Positions 24,208-31,684 of a stretch of 64,000 bases of DNA are shown here, in pieces. The position numbers and the translations under genes are program-made. This stretch comes from Akkermansiaceae bacterium (GTDB taxonomy: Bacteria > Verrucomicrobiota > Verrucomicrobiia > Verrucomicrobiales > Akkermansiaceae). The notes beneath the pieces are model-generated. The model searched no databases, was not told where the DNA came from, and saw nothing but the letters and a program-made list of their open reading frames with translations. The DNA lies in NCBI GenBank assembly GCA_905182405.1, contig CAJJBQ010000002.1:930001-994000 (forward strand). Reading direction: 5' to 3'. How positions within the stretch are numbered: the first letter of the stretch is position 1; the number at the start of each line of letters is the position of its first letter.

Positions 24208-26055
24208 TTGAGCCAAGAGATCAGCACCACTCCTTCCGACACCTCGGGCATGCCAACGGGCATTCCCTATATTATTGCCAACGAAGCTGCTGAGCGCTTC
24301 AGCTTCTACGGAATGAAGGCAATCCTCTCGATCTTCATGGTCCAATACCTCTGGCTCATGGGCGATGCCCCGACCGAGCAGATGTCACAAATCGTCGCCA
24401 GTGAGAACTACCACAAGTTCAATAAATGGGTCTATGCCACCCCCTTTCTCGGCGCTCTTCTCGCTGACATATTTTTTGGGAAATATCGCATCATCATGTG
24501 GCTCAGCGTTGTCTATTGCGTGGGCCATGGCTGCCTTGCAGTCATGGGAATTTCCGGTTCCGCCGGATGGTGGCTCTTCGCCGGCCTCGCCCTGATCTGC
24601 CTTGGATCCGGAGGTATCAAGCCCTGCGTCTCTGCCCACGTCGGCGACCAATTCGGACCGAACAACCAAAACCTCCTCACCAAGGTCTTCAACTGGTTCT
24701 ACTTTTCAATCAATCTTGGTGCCTTCATTTCGATGCTCGCGACACCATGGTTTCTTCAATGGTATGGCCCGCACGTCGCCTTCGGTGTCCCTGGAATCCT
24801 CATGGCCCTTGCCACGTTCTGTTTCTGGTTAGGCCGAAACAAGTTCATCCACATCCAACCCAAACCCCGGGAGTTTAAAAGGGAACTCTTCAGCAAGGAG
24901 GGAATCGGAGTCATCCTCAGGCTCCTCCCCCTCTACTTCTTCGTTGCCTTCTTCTGGGCGCTCTTCGATCAGACAGGTTCTTCTTGGATCTTCCAATCAC
25001 AGGATATGGACCGACACCTCATTATCGACTGGCTCCCCTCCCAAATCCAATCGATCAATTCCGTCCTCATTCTTACGCTTGTTCCTCTTTTCACCTTCGT
25101 AATATACCCTGCGTTAGGAAAAGTCATTAAGCTCACCCCGCTTCGTAAGATTGGTGCCGGACTCTTCATCACCGTTCTCTCTTTCGCTGTTATCGCGCTC
25201 ATTCAGGTTTCCATCTCAAACGGAGCCACCCCAAATATCGGCTGGCAGTTCTTCGCCTATCTCATTTTGACCTGTGCCGAAATCATGGTCTCTATCGTTT
25301 GCCTCGAATATTCCTACACTCAGGCTCCCCGGAATCTCAAATCATTCATCATGGCGATCTTCCTCCTCTCGGTCTCCTTCGGCAATCAGATCACCGAATT
25401 CGTCAATTCCTTCATCCAGGTCGAGGACCCCGTTGTCACCTTCGCTGCTGAACTTTCCGATGGCGAATATGCCCATCCCGGATTCGATAACGAAATGAAT
25501 ACCACCGACGACATCATCGTCACCCGCAAGGAAGGAAAAACTACCAAGCGTCAACTACCCGATGAGGAGACCCTCGACCGCGCCGCTGACATCATCACCC
25601 TCTGGTCTGAAAATAACGACCTCACTCTACCCACGACCGCGGAAGCTCTCCCCCTTCTCTCAAGCCTCACCGATCAGTGGGGATCTAAGATCACCTACAC
25701 CCGCCTCGCTAGTCGAACGGCCCGCATCTCCAGCCCTGGACCTGATAAGAAATCCGGAACCCAATGGGATATAGGCTACATCATGGGAGCTCCAGATAAG
25801 AGCGCCGGATCAGAGAAAAAGAGTAACCGTAAGACCTGGCTCGAAAAGCGAAAGGAACAACTCGGTGTGGTCGATGAAGTCACCGCTTCAACCTCCCCCA
25901 TCACTAAATCTACTTACACCGGCGGCCAACCCAAGCTTGAAGGCCCGGCTTACTACTGGTTCTTCACCGGCCTCATGCTCGCTGCCGCCCTCCTGTTTGT
26001 GCCCTATGCCATTTTAACTAAGGAACGAAGCTATCTGCAATCCTGCGACTCATGA
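24208..26055 (+). CDS. POT/PTR family proton-coupled peptide transporter with a large hydrophilic insert
   Basis: The N-terminal 400 residues are a typical POT carrier: AAERFSFYGMKAIL (signature helix), GKYRIIMWLSVVY, LGSGGIKPCVSAH and FYFSINLGAF. These inner-membrane carriers import di- or tripeptides with protons. Unusually, between the penultimate and last helices (about residues 405-580) there is a polar domain of about 175 residues. Its centre reads LTLPTTAEALPLL, DQWGSKITYTRL and ISSPGPDKKSGTQWDI, which parallels the C-terminal fold of the major pseudopilin GspG (PTT..GL, DpWG..Y.Y, S.GpDg..GT.DDI). The final helix YYWFFTGLMLAAALLFVPYA closes it. Annotated from TTG 24208; an ATG at 24250 also retains the signature. 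The last four bases overlap tatD (ATGA). Confidence 0.9.
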   Translation: MSQEISTTPSDTSGMPTGIPYIIANEAAERFSFYGMKAILSIFMVQYLWLMGDAPTEQMSQIVASENYHKFNKWVYATPFLGALLADIFFGKYRIIMWLSVVYCVGHGCLAVMGISGSAGWWLFAGLALICLGSGGIKPCVSAHVGDQFGPNNQNLLTKVFNWFYFSINLGAFISMLATPWFLQWYGPHVAFGVPGILMALATFCFWLGRNKFIHIQPKPREFKRELFSKEGIGVILRLLPLYFFVAFFWALFDQTGSSWIFQSQDMDRHLIIDWLPSQIQSINSVLILTLVPLFTFVIYPALGKVIKLTPLRKIGAGLFITVLSFAVIALIQVSISNGATPNIGWQFFAYLILTCAEIMVSIVCLEYSYTQAPRNLKSFIMAIFLLSVSFGNQITEFVNSFIQVEDPVVTFAAELSDGEYAHPGFDNEMNTTDDIIVTRKEGKTTKRQLPDEETLDRAADIITLWSENNDLTLPTTAEALPLLSSLTDQWGSKITYTRLASRTARISSPGPDKKSGTQWDIGYIMGAPDKSAGSEKKSNRKTWLEKRKEQLGVVDEVTASTSPITKSTYTGGQPKLEGPAYYWFFTGLMLAAALLFVPYAILTKERSYLQSCDS

Positions 26056-26852
26056 TCGATTCCCATTGCCACCTCGGTTCTCACAAATTCTCTCCTGAAG
26101 AAATCCCCCAAATCATCGCGAATGCCAAAGATCATGGCATCTCGCGCATGATCACCCTTGCCACCAGCGAGGATGACATTTTAACGAATCTTCAGCTGGC
26201 CCGGACCTACCCCGAAGTCCACGCCTGCCTCGGTATTCATCCCTGTGATGTGCATGAGACGCGCGATGACTTCGAATCTCTCCTCAGCCCCCACCTCGAC
26301 GACCCCAAGGTCGCAGGCCTCGGAGAGACCGGCCTCGATTATTTTCATCCCGCCCCAAAAGGATGGACCGATGAAAACTACCATGCCCGACAGCGCGATT
26401 TTCTTCGTCGCCATTTCCAACTCGCCGGGAAGCACGGCCTCAATGTGGTCATCCATACTCGCGACAAAACAGGTTCGGCCAGCTTCGATGACGCCCTCGA
26501 AATTTACCGCGAGTTCCACGAATCAATACGGGCAGTTTTCCACTGCTTCCCGGGCCCCTTCGAACAAGCCGAAAAAGTCATCTTGCTGGGAGGTCTCATT
26601 TCCTTCACAGGAATCGTAACCTTTAAAAATGCCCAGCAAGTAATGGAGACAGCCCAAGCCTGCCTCTCTGGCAGTTTCTTGGTAGAGACCGATTCTCCTT
26701 ACCTCGCACCGGTTCCCCATCGAGGAAAACGCTGCGAACCCGCCTTCACTAAATTCACGGGAGCGCGCATTGCCGAGCTGCGAAATCAAACAATTGAGGA
26801 GGTATCGAGGGAAACAGACGATGCTTGCTGCTGTTTTTTTCGCGTTACGTAA
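26052..26852 (+). CDS. tatD: TatD family metal-dependent hydrolase/DNase
   Basis: The 266-residue protein has the TatD order of metal ligands: MIDSHCHLGS (HxH), GLGETGLDY (Glu), VVIHTRDK (His), VFHCFPG (His) and VETDSPYLAPVPHRGK (Asp and following loop). TatD enzymes are 3'-5' nucleases or deoxyribonucleases of uncertain cellular role. The start codon overlaps the stop of the peptide transporter gene (ATGA). The final residues (SRETDDACCCFFRVT) stand where TatD has a TTxNAxRLF helix and are a divergent version of it. No maturation or repair gene is adjacent. Confidence 0.92.
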   Translation: MIDSHCHLGSHKFSPEEIPQIIANAKDHGISRMITLATSEDDILTNLQLARTYPEVHACLGIHPCDVHETRDDFESLLSPHLDDPKVAGLGETGLDYFHPAPKGWTDENYHARQRDFLRRHFQLAGKHGLNVVIHTRDKTGSASFDDALEIYREFHESIRAVFHCFPGPFEQAEKVILLGGLISFTGIVTFKNAQQVMETAQACLSGSFLVETDSPYLAPVPHRGKRCEPAFTKFTGARIAELRNQTIEEVSRETDDACCCFFRVT

Positions 26853-26954
26853 GACAAATCAGAGAAAAGCGCGCGCTCTTTAAGGGAACCGACCTAAATA
26901 GTTCCTTTTAGAATCTATTTCACAAATCCAAAAGATTAGCCCATACTACCGACC

Positions 26955-27383
26955 ATGAAAGTAAACATCATCCCGCTGCTCGCCCTCTTCCCGCTTGGCT
27001 TTTTAGCCTCCTGTAACTCTCGGCAGCAGACCCCTGCAGCTCCGCCTCTCGGTGCTCCAACGTCAGCAAATCCCTACGGTGTGCCGCAGATAAACCCTTT
27101 TGCCGGGCCCGGAGCTAACCCCGCTTACACTCCGGAAGCGGAAGCACCCTATCAATCAATCAATCCTCCCTATACCACTCCTGAGCCCTACAACCCGGCC
27201 ACTAACGTCCCAATAGCACCGGCTCCAGCGGCTGAAGGTCGGACCCACACCATTGTCAAAGGAGAATCACTTTGGGGAATTTCCCGAAAGTATGGCGTCA
27301 CCATTGATGGACTGCGTCAGGCAAACAGTCTCACGGGCGACACCATCATCGAAGGACGATCACTGACCATCCCTGCAAACTAA
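26955..27383 (+). CDS. LysM-domain lipoprotein
   Basis: 142 residues with lipobox LASC (Cys20), a Pro/Ala/Asn-rich linker of about 75 residues and one LysM domain at the end (HTIVKGESLWGISRKYGVTIDGLRQANSL...IIEGRSLTIP). LysM binds peptidoglycan, so the protein probably tethers a membrane to the wall or follows cell-wall sites. No catalytic domain is present. It is followed by a strong terminator. Standalone LysM lipoproteins of this shape are common in Verrucomicrobiota, but their partners are unknown. Confidence 0.88.
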   Translation: MKVNIIPLLALFPLGFLASCNSRQQTPAAPPLGAPTSANPYGVPQINPFAGPGANPAYTPEAEAPYQSINPPYTTPEPYNPATNVPIAPAPAAEGRTHTIVKGESLWGISRKYGVTIDGLRQANSLTGDTIIEGRSLTIPAN

Positions 27384-27410
27384 CGTTCTTTATCTAATAT
27401 CTTCAATTAA

Positions 27411-27442
27411 GGCGGGTTGGCTTCGGTCAGCCCGCCTTTTTT
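27411..27442 (+). terminator. Rho-independent terminator after the LysM gene
   Basis: GGCGGGTTGGC / GTCAGCCCGCC with a TTCG loop and a run of six T. The next gene starts only 4 bases beyond, so its promoter or read-through must lie within or before this hairpin. Confidence 0.85.
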
Positions 27443-27445
27443 ATC

Positions 27446-28399
27446 ATGAAAGTAATTCTCATCTCCCTCCTTCTTGGCTCACTGCTCACAGCGCAGGAAC
27501 CTCCAGACCCCCAACTGCTCATCGAACAACTCTTCGAGCAACGCGAACCCAAATCCTTCGAAGAAGCCTACAAAAAAGCCATCGCCGGTGGCGTGCCCAT
27601 GCAGACTCTCGTCGAAGCTAGATTTCTATATATTGTCGACACCGGTAACAACACAGATCTCGCAGCTTACGTCCCGGTTCTTGAAGAACAGGCCCGAAAG
27701 TTTTCACTCGATGACTCCATAGCTTTTGCAGTGCCCGAAGATTTTTTCGCGATCGTGGAATATGCCAAAGCCATCGCGGCTTTCGAAAAAGACGATCACT
27801 CCACCTTCAAAAAACACATCACGGAAGCCTTCTGGTTATCCCCTTCCCAGTCCGTAATCTTTGGAAAACTAATCAATGAAGTGCGCCTAAAAGACGCCAT
27901 GGAAAAACTGAAGATCGACATGAACCGAACTCTCGTTTCACAAGATCCAGCGAAGCCTTCGAAGCCACTCAAGGAACACCTTGGAGAGAGCAAGGTCATC
28001 CTCTTACACTTCTGGTCTCCATGGGCTCGGGAGTCGATTGAAAGTATGGAGGATTTTTTTCTTACCGCAAAGGAGCTCAAAAAAAATAAAATTTCAGTCG
28101 TCTCAGTCCTTCTTTCCGGTGCTCCGGAATCACGCAACGATGGTGATGATTTCATCAAACAGAAAAAGACAGCCGCCGCCGCTTCATGGCTAGTCGATTC
28201 ACCAAAGGGAGCCATGGGATCACTCCTTCGCATTCAGGCCTTACCTAGCGTAGTTCTCTTATCCAAGGAGGGTAAAGTTCTCTTCAACGGTCATCCGGCA
28301 AGCGATGATTTTTGGCGTGAATTAAAAAATATCGAAACCAAGATCGAGCAACCCTCAGCATCTGTCAGAGAGGAACTACCGACTCTCGAAACGGAGTGA
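27446..28399 (+). CDS. Exported TlpA-like thioredoxin-fold protein without catalytic cysteines
   Basis: The 317-residue product has a short signal peptide (VILISLLLGSLLTAQ). Residues about 20-170 are helical with no family that I recognise. The C-terminal part (from about 175) has the TlpA/ResA layout, with KVILLHFWSPWARESIESM in the place of the WCxxC site, then VVSVLLSG, the cis-Pro position ALPSVVLLSKEGKVLF and FWRELKN. The usual CxxC reads S-P-W-A, so redox activity is not expected. A structural or binding role is likelier. It starts just after the LysM terminator. Confidence 0.72.
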   Translation: MKVILISLLLGSLLTAQEPPDPQLLIEQLFEQREPKSFEEAYKKAIAGGVPMQTLVEARFLYIVDTGNNTDLAAYVPVLEEQARKFSLDDSIAFAVPEDFFAIVEYAKAIAAFEKDDHSTFKKHITEAFWLSPSQSVIFGKLINEVRLKDAMEKLKIDMNRTLVSQDPAKPSKPLKEHLGESKVILLHFWSPWARESIESMEDFFLTAKELKKNKISVVSVLLSGAPESRNDGDDFIKQKKTAAAASWLVDSPKGAMGSLLRIQALPSVVLLSKEGKVLFNGHPASDDFWRELKNIETKIEQPSASVREELPTLETE

Positions 28400-28420
28400 A
28401 TCATACTCCCACAAGAGGCA

Positions 28421-28471
28421 CGGAGTGTTTCATAAAGAAAAATTAACCTTGATCTTTTATGAAATGTTCCG
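28421..28471. promoter_or_regulatory. Long imperfect inverted repeat before the BlaI-like gene
   Basis: CGGAGTGTTTCATAAAGA (28421-28438) is mirrored by TCTTTTATGAAATGTTCCG (28453-28471) with few mismatches around a 14-base AT-rich spacer, 33 bp before the regulator's start codon. It could be an operator for the adjacent BlaI-like protein, since that family binds dyads near its own gene, or a weak terminator of the upstream gene because TTTTT follows. Confidence 0.4.
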
Positions 28472-28503
28472 CTTTTTAGTAACCAGTTTTATTTAGAAAG
28501 ACA

Positions 28504-29385
28504 ATGCGCACCATCCATCCCCCTACTCCCCAAGAACTACAAGTCCTCTCGGTCTTGTGGAACGAGGGCCCAAGTACGGTGGCATTCGTACATGATTTTC
28601 TTTACGGCGACTCTCTCACTTACACTACCTCGCTCGCAGTCCTCAGAAATCTTGAAAATAAGGGATTAGCTTCACGTCGCAAAGAAGGGCGCGCTCACAT
28701 TTACAAGTCAAAAGTTGATCGCTCAGTTGTCCTTGAGCCAAAACTTAAAGAACTCGTACAATATACTTTCGGAGGAAGCCTCGGTGAGGCTATACTCTCC
28801 TTGTTCTCGATTGGCGTATTAACGCCGGAAGAGAAGTCCGCACTCACGCGGACTCTTAAAAAGCACAAAGCCATGCCAGCCAAAAAGAAGACAATAAAAA
28901 AGAAAGTTGCCAAAAAAGCAGCTCCCAAGAAGCCCGTTAAGAAAGCTGCCAAGAGAAAGGTAGCCAAGAAAGCGGCAAGCAAGCCTGCCAAAAAAGCGGC
29001 TAAGAAGAAAGTAGCTAAGAAAGCCACCCCTAAAAAGGTAGCCAAGAAAGCCGCTCCTAAAAAAGCCGCTAAGAAAAAGGTAGTTAAGAAAGCTGCCCCT
29101 AAGAAGGCAGCTAAGAAAAAGGTAACCAGAAAAGCTGCCCCTAAGAAGGCCGCTAAGAAAAAGGTAGCCAGAAAAGCTGCCCCTAAGAAGGCCGCTAAGA
29201 AAAAGGTAGCCAGAAAAGCTGCCCCTAAGAAGGCCGCTAAGAAAAAGGTAGCAAAAAAAGCTGCCCCTAAGAAGGCGGTTAAAAAGAAAACCGCCAAAAA
29301 GGTTGCCCAGAAGCCAGCCAAGAAAGCCGCCCCTAAAAAGGTTGCCAAAAAGGCTAAGAAGAAGGCTGCTAAGAAGAAAAAGTAG
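28504..29385 (+). CDS. BlaI/MecI-type winged-helix regulator fused to a histone H1-like Lys/Ala-rich tail
   Basis: Residues 1-122 follow the BlaI/MecI/CopY repressor fold: PTPQELQVLSVLWNEGPSTVAFVHDFL, then TTSLAVLRNLENKGLASRRKEGRAHIYKS (wing), LKELVQYTFGGSLGEAILSLF and LTPEEKSALTRTL. From residue 123 on, the protein is almost only Lys, Ala, Pro, Val and Arg, with a 14-residue unit KAAPKKAAKKKVAR repeated in tandem. This resembles the C-terminal tail of eukaryotic H1, chlamydial Hc or AlgP proteins, which bind DNA without sequence specificity. BlaI-type proteins normally end after about 125 residues. No blaR-type protease-sensor gene is adjacent. I infer a nucleoid-associated or long-range DNA-binding regulator. 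An inverted repeat lies just upstream. Confidence 0.85.
   Translation: MRTIHPPTPQELQVLSVLWNEGPSTVAFVHDFLYGDSLTYTTSLAVLRNLENKGLASRRKEGRAHIYKSKVDRSVVLEPKLKELVQYTFGGSLGEAILSLFSIGVLTPEEKSALTRTLKKHKAMPAKKKTIKKKVAKKAAPKKPVKKAAKRKVAKKAASKPAKKAAKKKVAKKATPKKVAKKAAPKKAAKKKVVKKAAPKKAAKKKVTRKAAPKKAAKKKVARKAAPKKAAKKKVARKAAPKKAAKKKVAKKAAPKKAVKKKTAKKVAQKPAKKAAPKKVAKKAKKKAAKKKK
29085..29275 (+). repeat. Tandem 42-bp repeats encoding the H1-like tail
   Basis: Four to five near-identical 42-bp units, each coding KAAPKKAAKKKVxR/K, follow one another inside the BlaI-like gene; more divergent units lie on either side. Units differ by few bases, which points to recent expansion by slippage or unequal exchange. 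Confidence 0.8.
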
Positions 29386-29432
29386 AGTGTTAATCTCCTG
29401 TTTCGTCAGGAATCACATTCTCCAAAAATTTC

Positions 29433-29466
29433 AAGGGACACTCTCAGGAGTGTCCCTTTTCTTTTT
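29433..29466 (+). terminator. Terminator after the BlaI/H1-like gene
   Basis: AAGGGACACT / AGTGTCCCTT with a CTCAGG loop and TTTTCTTTTT. It lies between convergent genes, so it may also serve the aldo/keto reductase gene on the other strand. Confidence 0.85.
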
Positions 29467-29492
29467 CTACAAGATCAACGTCCATCACGGAC

Positions 29493-30611
29493 CTACCACT
29501 CGCGGGTGAGGTCATACTGATCAGCAAGCACCAAAAGCTCGTTACGCATGGGCCATTCGTCAGGTCGCTCACAGGGCCCTTCATGACGCACACTTGCCCC
29601 CTTGAGGCTCATGCAACCCGTGTTATCGCCAATCACACGGATCTGCTCGACTTCTTCGGCGGTGAAGCGGAAATCTTCGGGTAAAGCCGCATAGTCACGG
29701 ATCTTATTTTCGATCGGGACTGCATTCTCACCTGCTTCTTGAATCACAGTAGGCACAACGCACTTTACCGGATCCTGCGAGAGGTTCCAGGCTGAGGCAA
29801 ATTGGATCATACTCAAATCGTATTTCTCCGCAATCGGCTTCATCTGCTGCATCTTTTCCCAACCACGCTCAATCCAGCCATCAGGACGATAGGAACGATG
29901 ATCGCCCGGACGAAATTCATGCCCGGGTTTCATGTCTCCATGGAAAAGTCCACCGTAGTCGACCACTCGTGTAAGAAGATCGATACCGTTTGCTTGTGCC
30001 GACGAGAGAACGTGCTGACCTGGCCATGGCTCCAAAGGATTTAGGATCACCATAGCCCAGTCGATCACTTCCCCGAAGTTTTCGAAAACATGCAGTAGAT
30101 CGAGCGTAAAGCCATTAGCGGGCCCGGGAGCAATCCCCAACCGTTCGGAAAGGCCCTCCTGTTTCAGGGCACTCATTCCCTTCCAAACATCTTCATGAAC
30201 ATATCCCGCCTCATCCGGATTATGAAGCATCACCAGGTCAAAGTGATCTGTCTGGCAATTCTTCAACGAAGCTTCACACGCTTTCCGAAGAAAATCGCGG
30301 TAACCAGCCGGGCTCCTAAACTGGGGATTTGTAAAACGTGGATAGCCGGCACTCCCCTGCCTCTCCTGGTCCATATCGTGACCCACCATTCCCACAAGGC
30401 AGTAGCTGTCGCGAGGATAGCCAGAAAGCGCTTTCCCCAAAGCTTGGTCGGCACGACCTTGCCCGTATACATCAGCAGTTACAAAGGTGCGAATTCCTGA
30501 TTCGTAAGCCACTCGAATGCACTCACGATAGCGCTCTTCCTCTAAAACTTCTCCGAAGTGCATGTAGCGGCCACCGCTCCAAGTGCCGTAGGCTGTTTGG
30601 GTCAAATTCAT
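29493..30611 (-). CDS. Aldo/keto reductase family protein
   Basis: The frame opens at an ATG at 30671, but MNLTQTAYGTWSGGRYMHFG at 30611 gives the normal first beta-strand, and I use that start (372 residues). The family's Asp-Tyr pair is present in TADVYGQGRADQALGKAL, and the catalytic His in LVMLHNPDE. The catalytic Lys, normally in an xxxKxG strand, reads CLVGMVGHD, so it is missing by my alignment. The C-terminal half includes the NADP-site part IQFASAWNLSQDPV and VVPTVIQEAGE. It may bind NADPH and act on an unknown aldehyde, or have changed function. It is 107 bp downstream of trxB and in the same direction. Confidence 0.88.
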   Translation of the reverse strand: MNLTQTAYGTWSGGRYMHFGEVLEEERYRECIRVAYESGIRTFVTADVYGQGRADQALGKALSGYPRDSYCLVGMVGHDMDQERQGSAGYPRFTNPQFRSPAGYRDFLRKACEASLKNCQTDHFDLVMLHNPDEAGYVHEDVWKGMSALKQEGLSERLGIAPGPANGFTLDLLHVFENFGEVIDWAMVILNPLEPWPGQHVLSSAQANGIDLLTRVVDYGGLFHGDMKPGHEFRPGDHRSYRPDGWIERGWEKMQQMKPIAEKYDLSMIQFASAWNLSQDPVKCVVPTVIQEAGENAVPIENKIRDYAALPEDFRFTAEEVEQIRVIGDNTGCMSLKGASVRHEGPCERPDEWPMRNELLVLADQYDLTREW

Positions 30612-30718
30612 AAATGGAATAAGCGGTAGCCCAGCTAATTTTTCAAGAGAAAGACAACACAAATAAAGCACCCTGAACGAAAACGCTCAGACCTTGGGGT
30701 AATTGAGATCAATAATCG

Positions 30719-31645
30719 CTACTCACTATCGGACAAGTAGCGCTCTGCCTCGAGCGCCGCCGCACATCCTTGACCAGCTGCGGTGATGGCCTGACGGTAG
30801 ACATGATCAGCCACATCGCCAGCAGCGAAGATTCCCGGGGTCTTGGTAGAGGTGCTATGGGCATTCTGAAGAATGTAGCCCCCCTCATCAAGTTCCACCA
30901 AATCGCCCACAAACTGGCTGTTTGGCACATGACCGATAGCTACAAAGACACATTTTAGATCAAGCTCGGACTCTTCTCCGCTTTTGAGGTTCTTTAAAGA
31001 CACTGCACGCACTTCACCGGCATCGTCGGTGAGATACTCAGTGATTGCTGAATCCCAAACGGGCTCAACCTTATCATTCACCAGAACCCGGTCCGCCATG
31101 ATCTTGGAAGCACGCAGTTCATCGCGACGATGAATGAGATAAACCTTCGAAGCAAAGCGCGTCAGGAAGTTGGCCTCTTCACAGGCAGAGTCTCCTCCAC
31201 CTACCACCGCTACGGGAACGTCGCGGTAAAAGGCGCCGTCACAAGTTGCACAAGAAGTGACACCATGCCCCACCAACTTCATTTCGTTTTCCAAACCGAG
31301 ATAGCGAGGCGCAGCTCCGGTTGCGATGATCACCGTTTTAGCCTGAACCGTCCCTACATCTGTAGTGAGAATAAAAGTTCCGTTATCGTTCTTGGCGATC
31401 TCCTCGACCTTTTTGTATTCGACACGGGCACCGAATTTCTCTGCCTGTTGCTGCATCCGACCCATCAGCTCCGGTCCCATCACGCCTTCTGGAAAACCAG
31501 GAAAGTTCTCCACTTCTGTCGTGGTAGTGAGCTGGCCTCCCAATTGGGTGCCAGAAAGAACGAGAGGATTCAGATTTGCGCGAGCGGTGTAAATTGCAGC
31601 GGTCCAACCAGCACATCCGGTTCCGATAATAATAACGTCTTCCAT
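30719..31645 (-). CDS. trxB: Thioredoxin reductase
   Basis: TrxB passes electrons from NADPH via FAD to thioredoxin. The 308-residue product has the FAD site ([22 protein letters not shown]), the redox pair [11 protein letters not shown], the NADPH Rossmann motif [13 protein letters not shown], and the C-terminal FAD contact [23 protein letters not shown]. The first Rossmann Gly box reads GTGCAG where GSGPAG is usual. Size is normal for the low-molecular-weight type. It lies 39 bp downstream of ftsH and in the same direction. Confidence 0.95.
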   Translation of the reverse strand: MEDVIIIGTGCAGWTAAIYTARANLNPLVLSGTQLGGQLTTTTEVENFPGFPEGVMGPELMGRMQQQAEKFGARVEYKKVEEIAKNDNGTFILTTDVGTVQAKTVIIATGAAPRYLGLENEMKLVGHGVTSCATCDGAFYRDVPVAVVGGGDSACEEANFLTRFASKVYLIHRRDELRASKIMADRVLVNDKVEPVWDSAITEYLTDDAGEVRAVSLKNLKSGEESELDLKCVFVAIGHVPNSQFVGDLVELDEGGYILQNAHSTSTKTPGIFAAGDVADHVYRQAITAAGQGCAAALEAERYLSDSE

Positions 31646-31684
31646 AATTGTATAAGTGCGAACTCAAGAGAGGATTCTCAGGAA

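Noticed and set aside
28701..29348. Long minus-strand hydrophobic frame across the H1-like tail
   Set aside because: An artefact of the Lys/Ala codon repeats (AAG/GCC) read backwards as Phe/Leu/Ala; it has no start signals.
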